Shown here piece by piece: positions 1 to 5,361 of a stretch of 6,706 bases of DNA (positions are counted from its first letter, which is position 1; each line of letters opens with the position of its first letter). This DNA is from an uncultured Duncaniella sp. GTDB lineage: Bacteria > Bacteroidota > Bacteroidia > Bacteroidales > Muribaculaceae. The DNA is taken from contig CAJTRI010000021.1 of the NCBI GenBank assembly GCA_910578615.1, forward strand, positions 7,650-14,355, written 5' to 3'. A program made the translations under genes and the position numbers. The notes beneath the pieces were generated by a model, which was not told the DNA's origin, did not search any database, and saw only the letters and a list, made by a program, of their open reading frames with translations.

Positions 1-141
1 TGCCATCTTAGCGAAATTCCATCCCAGACGAGCACCGAAAGTCACAGTCCTATCAGGATCCGAACTGTCCCAAAAGAGAGATTGAGCACTTAGCCCCAAA
101 GAGGTGACTAATACGAGAATTGCAATAATAGTCCTTTTCAT
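1..141 (-). CDS. Secreted protein, probable outer-membrane beta-barrel (N-terminal fragment)
   Basis: This is the start of a gene that continues beyond the left edge; 47 codons are visible and are open from ATG at 141 down to position 1. The translation begins MKRTIIAILVLVTSLGLSAQ, a clear type I signal peptide: Lys2-Arg3, a hydrophobic core at residues 5-17, and a likely signal peptidase I cut after Ala19 (LSA|Q). The mature start contains TVTFGARLGWNFAKMA, which resembles the first strand of small Bacteroidota beta-barrel proteins of the PorT/OMP_b-brl_2 type (commonly G-x-K/R-x-G-x-N-F-x-x-M). Export is well supported; the barrel assignment rests on this one strand-like segment and is an inference. 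The gene follows truA on the same strand after 92 bp and has its own promoter box, so it is probably transcribed separately. No Shine-Dalgarno sequence lies close to the start. Confidence 0.72.
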   Translation of the reverse strand, partial: MKRTIIAILVLVTSLGLSAQSLFWDSSDPDRTVTFGARLGWNFAKMA

Positions 142-164
142 AATGCGATGTTATTATTTCCTGA

Positions 165-172
165 CAAAGATA
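165..172 (-). promoter_or_regulatory. Promoter -7 box (TATCTTTG) for the beta-barrel gene
   Basis: Read on the minus strand the sequence is TATCTTTG, a full match to the Bacteroidota primary-sigma -7 consensus TAnnTTTG. It lies 23 bp upstream of the ATG at 141, so the 5' UTR would be only about 15-20 nt. No TTTG -33 element is present at the usual 19-21 bp distance; that position is occupied by the palindrome at 182-196. Confidence 0.5.
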
Positions 173-181
173 GCAAACGGA

Positions 182-196
182 CGCGTCATAGACGCG
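182..196. repeat. GC-rich palindrome upstream of the beta-barrel gene
   Basis: CGCGTC and GACGCG form a perfect 6-bp inverted repeat around the 3-base centre ATA. A G:C pair (180/198) beyond a mismatch could extend it. It stands out in an AT-rich 92-bp gap. It lies just upstream of the -7 box at 165-172, over the -20 to -33 region of that promoter, which would suit an operator. It could also act as a hairpin ending the speA-truA transcript, but no run of T follows on the minus strand (GTTTGCTATC), so a standard intrinsic terminator is less likely. Confidence 0.4.
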
Positions 197-233
197 CCTG
201 TTTATGTTAATAGATATTAAAACATGTGGCTTA

Positions 234-1004
234 TTATTCCTGTTTGTTAGCCGATTCTGACTCAGGGTAAGTGACATCCCAAAGATACAGGGCCTGAGGC
301 GGCATCGAGGTTCCTGCCGCACAACGGTCCTTGCGCTCGATAATACGCCCGAACTCCTCTACGGATATCTTTCCGCGCCCTACCTCCACAAGCGTGCCGA
401 CAACAGCCCTGACCATATTGCGCAGGAAACGGTCGGCAGTGATGACAAACACCCAGACTCCGCTATCCTCACCGCCTACCCGATGCCACCCGGCATGGGT
501 GACACGGCATATATTAGTCTTGGTATCGGCATGCAACTTGGCAAACGATGTGAAGTCGCTTGTGGCGAGCAGAAGAGATGCCGCACGGTTCATAGCGTCG
601 AAGTCCAGCGAGGCAGGAGCCTTCCAGCTAAGCGGATAAAAGAACGGCGACTTCTCCGTGACAGCATAATAATGATAGGTGCGCGAGGTGGCGTCAAACC
701 GTGCATGCAGATCGTCAGGCACCCGATATACATCCTGTATAGCAATATCCTTGCCGACTATAGCATTCAGGCTGGCAATAAGGCGGGACACGCATGCGAC
801 CGGAGCTTCGACATCAAAATGCGCCACCATCATGCGGGCATTGACCCCGGCATCAGTGCGACCGGCACCGACAATCTTCATCGGAGCACGCATCACCTGT
901 GACAGAGCACCCTCTATCACCTCCTGCACAGTCACCGCCCCAGGCTGGCATTGCCAACCGTGAAACGGCTCCCCGCGATAGCTCAAACGCATGAAATAGC
1001 GCAT
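234..1004 (-). CDS. truA: tRNA pseudouridine(38-40) synthase TruA
   Basis: TruA converts uridines 38, 39 and 40 in the anticodon stem-loop of many tRNAs to pseudouridine; it is a cytosolic, cofactor-free, usually dimeric enzyme. The 256-residue length is normal. Visible motifs in order: LSYRGEPFHGWQ near the N-terminus; GAGRTDAGVNA at 46-56 with catalytic Asp51; FDATSRTYHYY at 103-113 with the conserved active-site Tyr110; DFTSFAK at 150-156; and FLRNMVRAVVG at 193-203, the family's RNMVR segment. The C-terminus AGTSMPPQALYLWDVTYP (230-247) is also typical. One small oddity is Asn55 where most homologues have His (GVHA). The ATG shares its A with the speA stop codon (TGATG), and a purine-rich stretch 4 nt upstream could serve as a ribosome binding site, so translation is probably coupled to speA. 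I see no standard terminator downstream. Confidence 0.97.
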   Translation of the reverse strand: MRYFMRLSYRGEPFHGWQCQPGAVTVQEVIEGALSQVMRAPMKIVGAGRTDAGVNARMMVAHFDVEAPVACVSRLIASLNAIVGKDIAIQDVYRVPDDLHARFDATSRTYHYYAVTEKSPFFYPLSWKAPASLDFDAMNRAASLLLATSDFTSFAKLHADTKTNICRVTHAGWHRVGGEDSGVWVFVITADRFLRNMVRAVVGTLVEVGRGKISVEEFGRIIERKDRCAAGTSMPPQALYLWDVTYPESESANKQE

Positions 1005-2905
1005 CAGTCTTTCTCTATATATGTATATCCATACAGTCCTGAGCGGTAATTGCTAAGGAACTCCCTACCCTCCTCGGGAGAGATCTTGCCTTCCTTCATC
1101 GATGATGTCACCCACGCCTCGACATTGCGCACAAGCTTCTTGGGATTGAACTGCACATAATCAAGCACATCGGCAACCGTCTCCCCATCAATAATACGGT
1201 CTATCTCATAGCGGTCTTTATATACAGATATATGCACAGCATTAGTATCGCCAAACAGATTATGCATGTCCCCAAGTATCTCCTGATATGCCCCCACAAG
1301 GAACACTCCAAGATAGTATGGGTCGCCGGGCTTGACAGGATGCACAGGCAGAGAACTTGCTGTAGCTCCGGTGTTGGATATGAAGTTAGATATCTTTCCG
1401 TCACTATCGCATGTGATATCCTGAATTGTACAGGTACGAGTTGGCTTCTCGTCAAGACGCGACAGAGGTATTATCGGGAACACCTGATCAATCGCCCATG
1501 AATCCGTAAGCGACTGAAACAGCGAGAAGTTGCAGAAATACTTGTCAGGTATCATCTTTGCCACCTTCTTCAATTCTTCTGGGGCATGGCGCATACCGTT
1601 GACAATATCACACACATCGCGCGCTATGGACCAGAACAGCTCCTCCATCTGAGCACGCATCTTAAGGTCGAGCATTCCAAGGCTGAACAGGTCAAGAGCC
1701 TCCTCTCGTATCTGCAAGGCATCATGCCAGCTCTCAAGAATGTTCTGCTGGTCTATCTTGTCCCATATATTGTACAATTCTTTGATGAGCTCATGAGCAC
1801 CCTCGTCAACCTCGCGGTTATCTTTCCATATTGGCAGCTGAGTGGTCTCCAAAGCCTCAAACACAAGCACTGAATGATGCGCAGTGAGCGAGCGTCCGCT
1901 CTCGTTGATTATATTAGGCTGCTTCAATCCGTTCTTTTCGCATGCATCCACAAGAGTGGACACAGCGTCGTTGGCATACTCCTGAATTGAATAGTTCATG
2001 GACGATCCGGATGCAGAGTTGCGAGAGCCGTCATAGTCGACACCCAAGCCTCCCCCAATATCTATGAACTCCACATCAAATCCCATATTGCACAGATTGA
2101 CGTAGAACTGGGCAGCCTCTCGGATAGCATTCTTGATAAAACGGATCTTGGTTATCTGACTCCCAATATGAAAATGTATGAGCTTCAGGCAATCAGACAT
2201 CTTATTGCGTTCCATATAATCCAAAGCCTCCAGAAGCTCCGAAGAATTCAGACCAAACTTCGACTGATCGCCTCCGCTCGTCTCCCATTTTCCTGAACCG
2301 GACGAGGCAAGCTTGATACGCAACCCGACATTAGGGCGCAGGTTCATACGTCTGGCAACCTCGGAAATTATACGTAACTCGTTGAGTTTCTCAACCACGA
2401 TATATATACGCCTGCCCATCTTTTGAGCAAGGAGGGCAAGCTCAATATAAGTCTTATCCTTGTAGCCGTTACAGATGATGAGGGCATTCTCCCTTATATT
2501 GGTCGCAAGGACAGCATGCAGCTCAGGCTTTGAGCCGGCTTCCAGTCCTATATTGAATTTTTCCCCATAGGTCACAATCTCCTCCACCACAGGCCGCATC
2601 TGATTGACCTTGATAGGGTAGATTATATAGTTCTGACCTTCGTAGTTGTACTGTTGTGAAGCGACAGCGAAACAATTGGAAATCTTCTCGATACGGTTGT
2701 CGAGAATATCAGGAAAACGCAGCAACACCGGCGACGTGATATCTCTCACTTGCAGTTCATCCATAACCTCCCTAAGGTCGACCGAGGCATACCCCTCACG
2801 CGGAGTCACAGCCACGTTGCCCTTAGTATTGATGGAGAAATACTTACGACCCCAGCCCTGGATGTTATACAACTCCATGCTGTCCTCAATGCGCCATCTT
2901 CTCAT
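1004..2905 (-). CDS. speA: Biosynthetic arginine decarboxylase (PLP-dependent)
   Basis: SpeA decarboxylates L-arginine to agmatine, the first step of the arginine route to putrescine and spermidine; the enzyme needs PLP and Mg2+. The 633 residues are the full length for this family (fold III, alanine-racemase-like barrel plus beta domain). Visible landmarks: IIYPIKVNQMRPVVEEI at 94-110, with Lys99 as the PLP Schiff-base lysine; LEAGSKPEL at 121-129; IKLASSGSGKW at 197-207; LIHFHIGSQ at 242-250; DIGGGLGVDYDG at 282-293, the phosphate-binding glycine loop; NESGRSLTAHHS at 334-345; DITCDSDGKI at 496-505, with Cys499 and Asp500 in the active site across the dimer; and GAYQEILGDMHNLFGD at 538-553. 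The start at 2905 gives MRRWRIEDS, the N-terminus I know from Bacteroides SpeA; a later Met10 would cut this off. No Shine-Dalgarno sequence is visible. truA follows with a one-base stop/start overlap. The usual downstream agmatine enzymes (agmatine deiminase, N-carbamoylputrescine amidase) are not in the window. Confidence 0.97.
   Translation of the reverse strand: MRRWRIEDSMELYNIQGWGRKYFSINTKGNVAVTPREGYASVDLREVMDELQVRDITSPVLLRFPDILDNRIEKISNCFAVASQQYNYEGQNYIIYPIKVNQMRPVVEEIVTYGEKFNIGLEAGSKPELHAVLATNIRENALIICNGYKDKTYIELALLAQKMGRRIYIVVEKLNELRIISEVARRMNLRPNVGLRIKLASSGSGKWETSGGDQSKFGLNSSELLEALDYMERNKMSDCLKLIHFHIGSQITKIRFIKNAIREAAQFYVNLCNMGFDVEFIDIGGGLGVDYDGSRNSASGSSMNYSIQEYANDAVSTLVDACEKNGLKQPNIINESGRSLTAHHSVLVFEALETTQLPIWKDNREVDEGAHELIKELYNIWDKIDQQNILESWHDALQIREEALDLFSLGMLDLKMRAQMEELFWSIARDVCDIVNGMRHAPEELKKVAKMIPDKYFCNFSLFQSLTDSWAIDQVFPIIPLSRLDEKPTRTCTIQDITCDSDGKISNFISNTGATASSLPVHPVKPGDPYYLGVFLVGAYQEILGDMHNLFGDTNAVHISVYKDRYEIDRIIDGETVADVLDYVQFNPKKLVRNVEAWVTSSMKEGKISPEEGREFLSNYRSGLYGYTYIEKD
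1009..1016 (-). promoter_or_regulatory. Purine-rich ribosome binding site candidate for truA
   Basis: On the minus strand AGAGAAAG lies 4 nt before the truA ATG, inside the last codons of speA. It is a modest match to a Shine-Dalgarno sequence with short spacing. The other starts in the window lack even this, so it may help reinitiation at the overlapping TGATG junction. Confidence 0.35.
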
Positions 2906-2969
2906 CGGCTAATTTCGGTAAAATAAGGATTGTTAATTACTTAAATGATTATTATGTGTTTTAAGAGGG

Positions 2970-2977
2970 CAAAGGTA
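2970..2977 (-). promoter_or_regulatory. Promoter -7 box (TACCTTTG) for speA-truA
   Basis: The minus-strand sequence TACCTTTG fully matches the Bacteroidota -7 consensus TAnnTTTG and is the same octamer as in the divergent promoter at 3137-3144. It lies 64 bp upstream of the speA ATG, predicting a 5' UTR of about 55-60 nt that is AT-rich and without obvious structure. No TTTG is seen 19-21 bp upstream, so the -33 element is weak or absent. Confidence 0.6.
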
Positions 2978-3112
2978 CATATTTCCAATTGTATTTCGGA
3001 CATTTTTTGCATAAATTAGTCAGAATAACGGAAATTAAATGTCGTTTTCTGTAAAAAACAGCTATCAAAGAAAAATATAACACCAGCTTTTGTATTATGT
3101 TAACAATTGCCG
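2978..3112. other. AT-rich spacer between divergent promoters
   Basis: The 339-bp gap between speA and the lipoprotein gene (2906-3244) consists of the speA leader, this AT-rich core and the lipoprotein promoter and leader. The core holds no convincing gene. It has A/T runs and one weak inverted repeat (GTTTT and AAAAC around 3043-3058). Both promoters face away from it, so it is the natural place for shared upstream activation, but I see no recognisable operator. Confidence 0.45.
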
Positions 3113-3144
3113 TTTGCATTCCTCATTAATAGATACTACCTTTG
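3113..3144 (+). promoter_or_regulatory. Strong Bacteroidota promoter (TTTG-N20-TACCTTTG) for the OmpA-TPR lipoprotein
   Basis: TTTG at 3113-3116 is followed after exactly 20 bp by TACCTTTG at 3137-3144. This matches the published Bacteroides primary-sigma consensus (TTTG at -33, TAnnTTTG at -7, 19-21 bp spacing) at every fixed position. Transcription should start about 5-7 bp after the -7 box, near 3149-3151, giving a 5' UTR of about 95 nt before the ATG at 3245. It is the best promoter in the window. Confidence 0.8.
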
Positions 3145-3149
3145 CCAAT

Positions 3150-3244
3150 AGCTTTATATAGCACAGGTAAGCCCTGCGCCAGTCATAGCACATGACAAAA
3201 ACAATTCACACATCCAACCAATCAACCTCAAAGTCAAAATCATT
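3150..3244 (+). promoter_or_regulatory. 5' UTR of the lipoprotein mRNA: 5' hairpin then a G-poor unstructured stretch
   Basis: Near the predicted 5' end, GCACAGG (3161-3167) can pair with CCTGCGC (3173-3179) with one mismatch and a 5-base loop. From about 3190 to the start codon the sequence is rich in A and C with very few G, so it should be nearly unstructured. There is no Shine-Dalgarno sequence; the start is preceded by AAAATCATT. In Bacteroidota, open A-rich leaders without SD commonly support strong translation, which fits the codon bias of the gene. The hairpin as an mRNA stabiliser is inference. Confidence 0.4.
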
Positions 3245-4930
3245 ATGAACAAGCTTTCAGGGTTCGCACTGCTCGTTGGGTCCGCAATGGCCCTCACAGG
3301 ATGCAGCAAGAAGATGAACCAGTTTGCAGCCGACTATTTCACCACCAATCCTAATCCTCTCGAAGTCGTTGGCACCCATGTACCGGCAACCGTCACAGGT
3401 CACATCCCGGCAAAATTCTTTGTCAAGAACGCCACTGTGTCAGTGACCCCGGTGCTCGTATACGGCGCAACCGAGGAGAAAGCAGCACCCATGACTTTCC
3501 AGGGAGAGAAAGTGCGCGGCAACAACCCCGTGATCTCCTACGACAACGGAGGCACCGTGACCATCCCTGTCAACTATCTCTACCAGCCCGACATGCAGAA
3601 GTCCGAGCTCTACCTCAACTTTGAAGTACAGCAGAAAGGCAAGCAGTATGTACTGCCACGCGTCAAGGTGGCAAACGGTGTAGTAGCCACAGCTGCACTC
3701 GCCAATGCCGGGACCCTCACACCAGCCACTGCCAACGACAAGTTCCAGCGTATCATAAACGAAAAATACTCCGCCGACATACACTTCCTCATCAATCAGG
3801 CAAACCTCCGCAAGAGCGAGCTCAACAGCGATGAAGTGCTCCGTCTGCACCGCGACCTCCGCGCAGCCTCAGGCGACACAACTCGTGTGATCGAAGAGAT
3901 CAATATCCAGTCATACGCCTCTCCCGAAGGCGGTATTGACTTCAACACCCGTCTTGCCCAGAACCGTGAGACCAACACCTCCGACTATCTCAACAAACAG
4001 CTCAAGAAGGACAACATCACCGAGTTCGGCGAACTTACCGCCAACTTCACCCCCGAGGACTGGGAAGGCTTCCAGAAGCTCGTTGCAGCAAGCAACATCC
4101 AGGACAAGGACCTTATCCTCAGCGTGCTCTCAATGTACAAAGATCCCGAACAGCGTGAGCGCGAAATCCGCAACCTTTCAAGCGTATTCGACCAGCTTGC
4201 CGAAGAGATCCTTCCGCAGCTCCGCTACTCACGCATCACAGCAAGCGTAAACGTGATCGGAAAGAGCGATGAGCAGCTCAACAAGGCATTCAACACCGAT
4301 CCGTCCACTCTCACCGTCGACGAGCTTCTCTACACCGCCACACTCACCGACGACCTCAAACGCAAGGGAGCCATCTACACCACTGCCACCCGCCTCTTCC
4401 CAAACGACTACCGCGGCTTCAACAACCTCGGCAAGGTGCAGTACCAGCAGGGTGACTACGATGCAGCAATGGCAAGCTTCAAGAAAGCAGCACGCATCAA
4501 CGCCAACGCCCCCGAATCACAGATGAACCAGGGTCTCGTAGCACTCGTAAACGATGACTACCGTGCCGCCAACACCGCTTTCGGCAAGGCAGCCGGACTC
4601 AATGAGCTTTCACCGGCACTCGGACTCCTCTATCTCAAGCAGGGCGATGTGAAAGCTGCTGTAAAGGCTTTCGGAAACGATAAGAGCAACAATGCGGCTC
4701 TCGCACAGATCCTCAACAAAGACTACAATGCAGCCAAAGGAACACTTGCAGCTATCGCCAACCCCGACGCTACTACCTACTACCTGATGGCAGTGCTTGG
4801 CGCACGCACAGGCAACGAGCATATGGTGACATCCAATCTACGTCAGGCCGTCAAGCTTGACCGCAAATATGCGACCCAGGCAGCCAACGACCTCGAATTT
4901 GCACGCTACAACATCTCCAAGGCTCTGTAA
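3245..4930 (+). CDS. OmpA-like / TPR-repeat lipoprotein of the cell envelope
   Basis: A 561-residue protein. Residues 1-20 are a lipoprotein signal peptide with lipobox LTGC and Cys20 as the lipidated residue. The following SKKMNQ lacks the acidic residues of Bacteroidota surface-export signals, so a periplasm-facing anchor is more likely (inference). Residues about 40-150 look beta-rich. Residues about 178-340 form a Bacteroidota-type OmpA C-terminal domain: ADIHFLINQANLRKSEL, then INIQSYASPEGG (219-230), then NTRLAQNRETNTSDYL (234-249), with the inserted DWEGFQKLV and LPQLRYSRIT segments seen in Bacteroides OmpA-family proteins linked to DUF3868/DUF3575. Residues about 357-541 hold four or five TPRs, clearest at 388-421 (GFNNLGKVQYQQGDYDAAMA) and 422-455. 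Arg241 of the peptidoglycan-binding motif is kept, but the GHTD aspartate is replaced. Likely role: envelope scaffold between peptidoglycan, membrane and partner proteins. Codons such as ATC, CTC, AAG and GCC dominate, unlike the ATA-rich speA, suggesting high expression. The gene appears monocistronic: its own promoter and a terminator. I do not know a gene name. Confidence 0.85.
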   Translation: MNKLSGFALLVGSAMALTGCSKKMNQFAADYFTTNPNPLEVVGTHVPATVTGHIPAKFFVKNATVSVTPVLVYGATEEKAAPMTFQGEKVRGNNPVISYDNGGTVTIPVNYLYQPDMQKSELYLNFEVQQKGKQYVLPRVKVANGVVATAALANAGTLTPATANDKFQRIINEKYSADIHFLINQANLRKSELNSDEVLRLHRDLRAASGDTTRVIEEINIQSYASPEGGIDFNTRLAQNRETNTSDYLNKQLKKDNITEFGELTANFTPEDWEGFQKLVAASNIQDKDLILSVLSMYKDPEQREREIRNLSSVFDQLAEEILPQLRYSRITASVNVIGKSDEQLNKAFNTDPSTLTVDELLYTATLTDDLKRKGAIYTTATRLFPNDYRGFNNLGKVQYQQGDYDAAMASFKKAARINANAPESQMNQGLVALVNDDYRAANTAFGKAAGLNELSPALGLLYLKQGDVKAAVKAFGNDKSNNAALAQILNKDYNAAKGTLAAIANPDATTYYLMAVLGARTGNEHMVTSNLRQAVKLDRKYATQAANDLEFARYNISKAL

Positions 4931-4944
4931 TCAATCTTAGCCGC

Positions 4945-4961
4945 CCCCTCAATCGAAGGGG
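4945..4961 (+). repeat. Small hairpin just after the lipoprotein gene
   Basis: CCCCT (4945-4949) can pair with AGGGG (4957-4961) around a 7-base loop, 14 bp after the stop codon. No T run follows. Its right arm, with the next bases (GGGGACAT, 4958-4965), can instead pair with ATGTCCCC at 5018-5025 in the larger downstream hairpin, so the two structures could exclude each other. Confidence 0.4.
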
Positions 4962-4971
4962 ACATGATATC

Positions 4972-5033
4972 TACCGGAGACATAAGAACCACCGAGATTT
5001 ATAAACCTATGGTTCTTATGTCCCCGGTATTTT
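4972..5033 (+). terminator. Long-stem hairpin terminator after the lipoprotein gene
   Basis: Two 20-base arms, 4972-4991 and 5010-5029, are reverse complements except for one A/C mismatch (4978 against 5023). The loop is 18 nt (4992-5009), and TTTT follows at 5030-5033. The stem is longer than in most intrinsic terminators and the T run is short, but position (about 40 bp after the stop, before the next promoter) supports transcription termination. It may also protect the 3' end of the abundant mRNA. Confidence 0.75.
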
Positions 5034-5110
5034 CATGCATTCACCCACTTTTTAAATGATAAAATATCAACAAATCATCCGTCGGTCGTGTTAATTCCGG
5101 GTAAAAATCG

Positions 5111-5118
5111 TAACTTTG
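5111..5118 (+). promoter_or_regulatory. Promoter -7 box (TAACTTTG) for the rRNA methyltransferase gene
   Basis: TAACTTTG matches TAnnTTTG fully. Twenty bp upstream the sequence is CGTG (5087-5090) where TTTG is expected, so the -33 element is poor. Transcription would start near 5123-5125 and leave a leader of about 240 nt before the ATG at 5362. No other good box is seen nearer to the gene. Confidence 0.55.
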
Positions 5119-5361
5119 CAGAGTCGATACATTTAAATAATGGAACACACCACCCACTTGACCGCATACAATCAGGTGATGTCACGCTAACCTCACAGCC
5201 TCCGGCAACAAAAATAGAGACTCCTCCGAGAGTCCTGTGGCATGAAACCGGACATTGTAACCCAACCGAGGCTATGACGCAAACTCAAGTTCCTCCCGAC
5301 AGCCCTTTCCCCCACTCCACACGCTAAAATATCTTTCCCCTCTCATATATTAAAATACAAT
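5119..5361 (+). promoter_or_regulatory. Long leader of the rRNA methyltransferase mRNA, candidate cis-regulatory region
   Basis: About 240 nt separate the predicted start of transcription from the coding start. The leader contains a 16-codon ORF (5140-5190), a stem GACTC/GAGTC (5219-5223 with 5230-5234), a possible enclosing stem CACAG/CTGTG (5194-5198 with 5235-5239) and a competing long-range pairing GCCTC/GAGGC (5198-5202 with 5268-5272). The last part, about 5278-5345, is rich in C and T and has few G, including CTTTCCCCCACTCC and TCTTTCCCCTCTC, which is the composition of Rho-loading sites. I recognise no named riboswitch or ribosomal-protein leader. Control by attenuation is an inference. 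Confidence 0.35.
5140..5190 (+). CDS. Possible 16-codon leader peptide (uORF)
   Basis: ATG at 5140 opens MEHTTHLTAYNQVMSR and stops with TAA at 5188-5190. It begins about 15 nt after the predicted start of transcription, with an A/T-rich approach (ATTTAAATA) like other Bacteroidota starts. His, Thr (HTTHLT) are frequent in its first half, but there is no long run of a single amino acid as in classical attenuator peptides. An ORF this short can occur by chance, so the call is weak. Confidence 0.22.
   Translation: MEHTTHLTAYNQVMSR

Noticed and set aside
179..199. Palindrome as intrinsic terminator of speA-truA
   Set aside because: The stem is short and no T run follows on the minus strand; kept as a palindrome of unknown role instead.
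483..902. 139-codon open frame on the plus strand inside truA
   Set aside because: It is antisense to truA, which has all family motifs; the translated sequence resembles no protein I know.
3440..3850. 136-codon open frame on the minus strand inside the lipoprotein gene
   Set aside because: It lies fully antisense to a well-supported gene, has no promoter box or family resemblance, and its open length follows from the skewed codon use of the sense gene.
5209..5216. Minus-strand TATTTTTG as promoter of an antisense RNA in the leader
   Set aside because: It matches the loose -7 consensus but there is no -33 element and the site is in an A-run, where such matches arise easily.
5088..5327. 79-codon open frame with a GTG start in the methyltransferase leader
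   Set aside because: Its start lies upstream of the predicted promoter box, it has no start-site signals and no recognisable domain; at most the last short ATG part (5274-5327) could be translated.
5119..5361. Known metabolite riboswitch (TPP, cobalamin, SAM) in the leader
   Set aside because: I looked for the conserved core strings of these classes and did not find them; only short generic stems are present.
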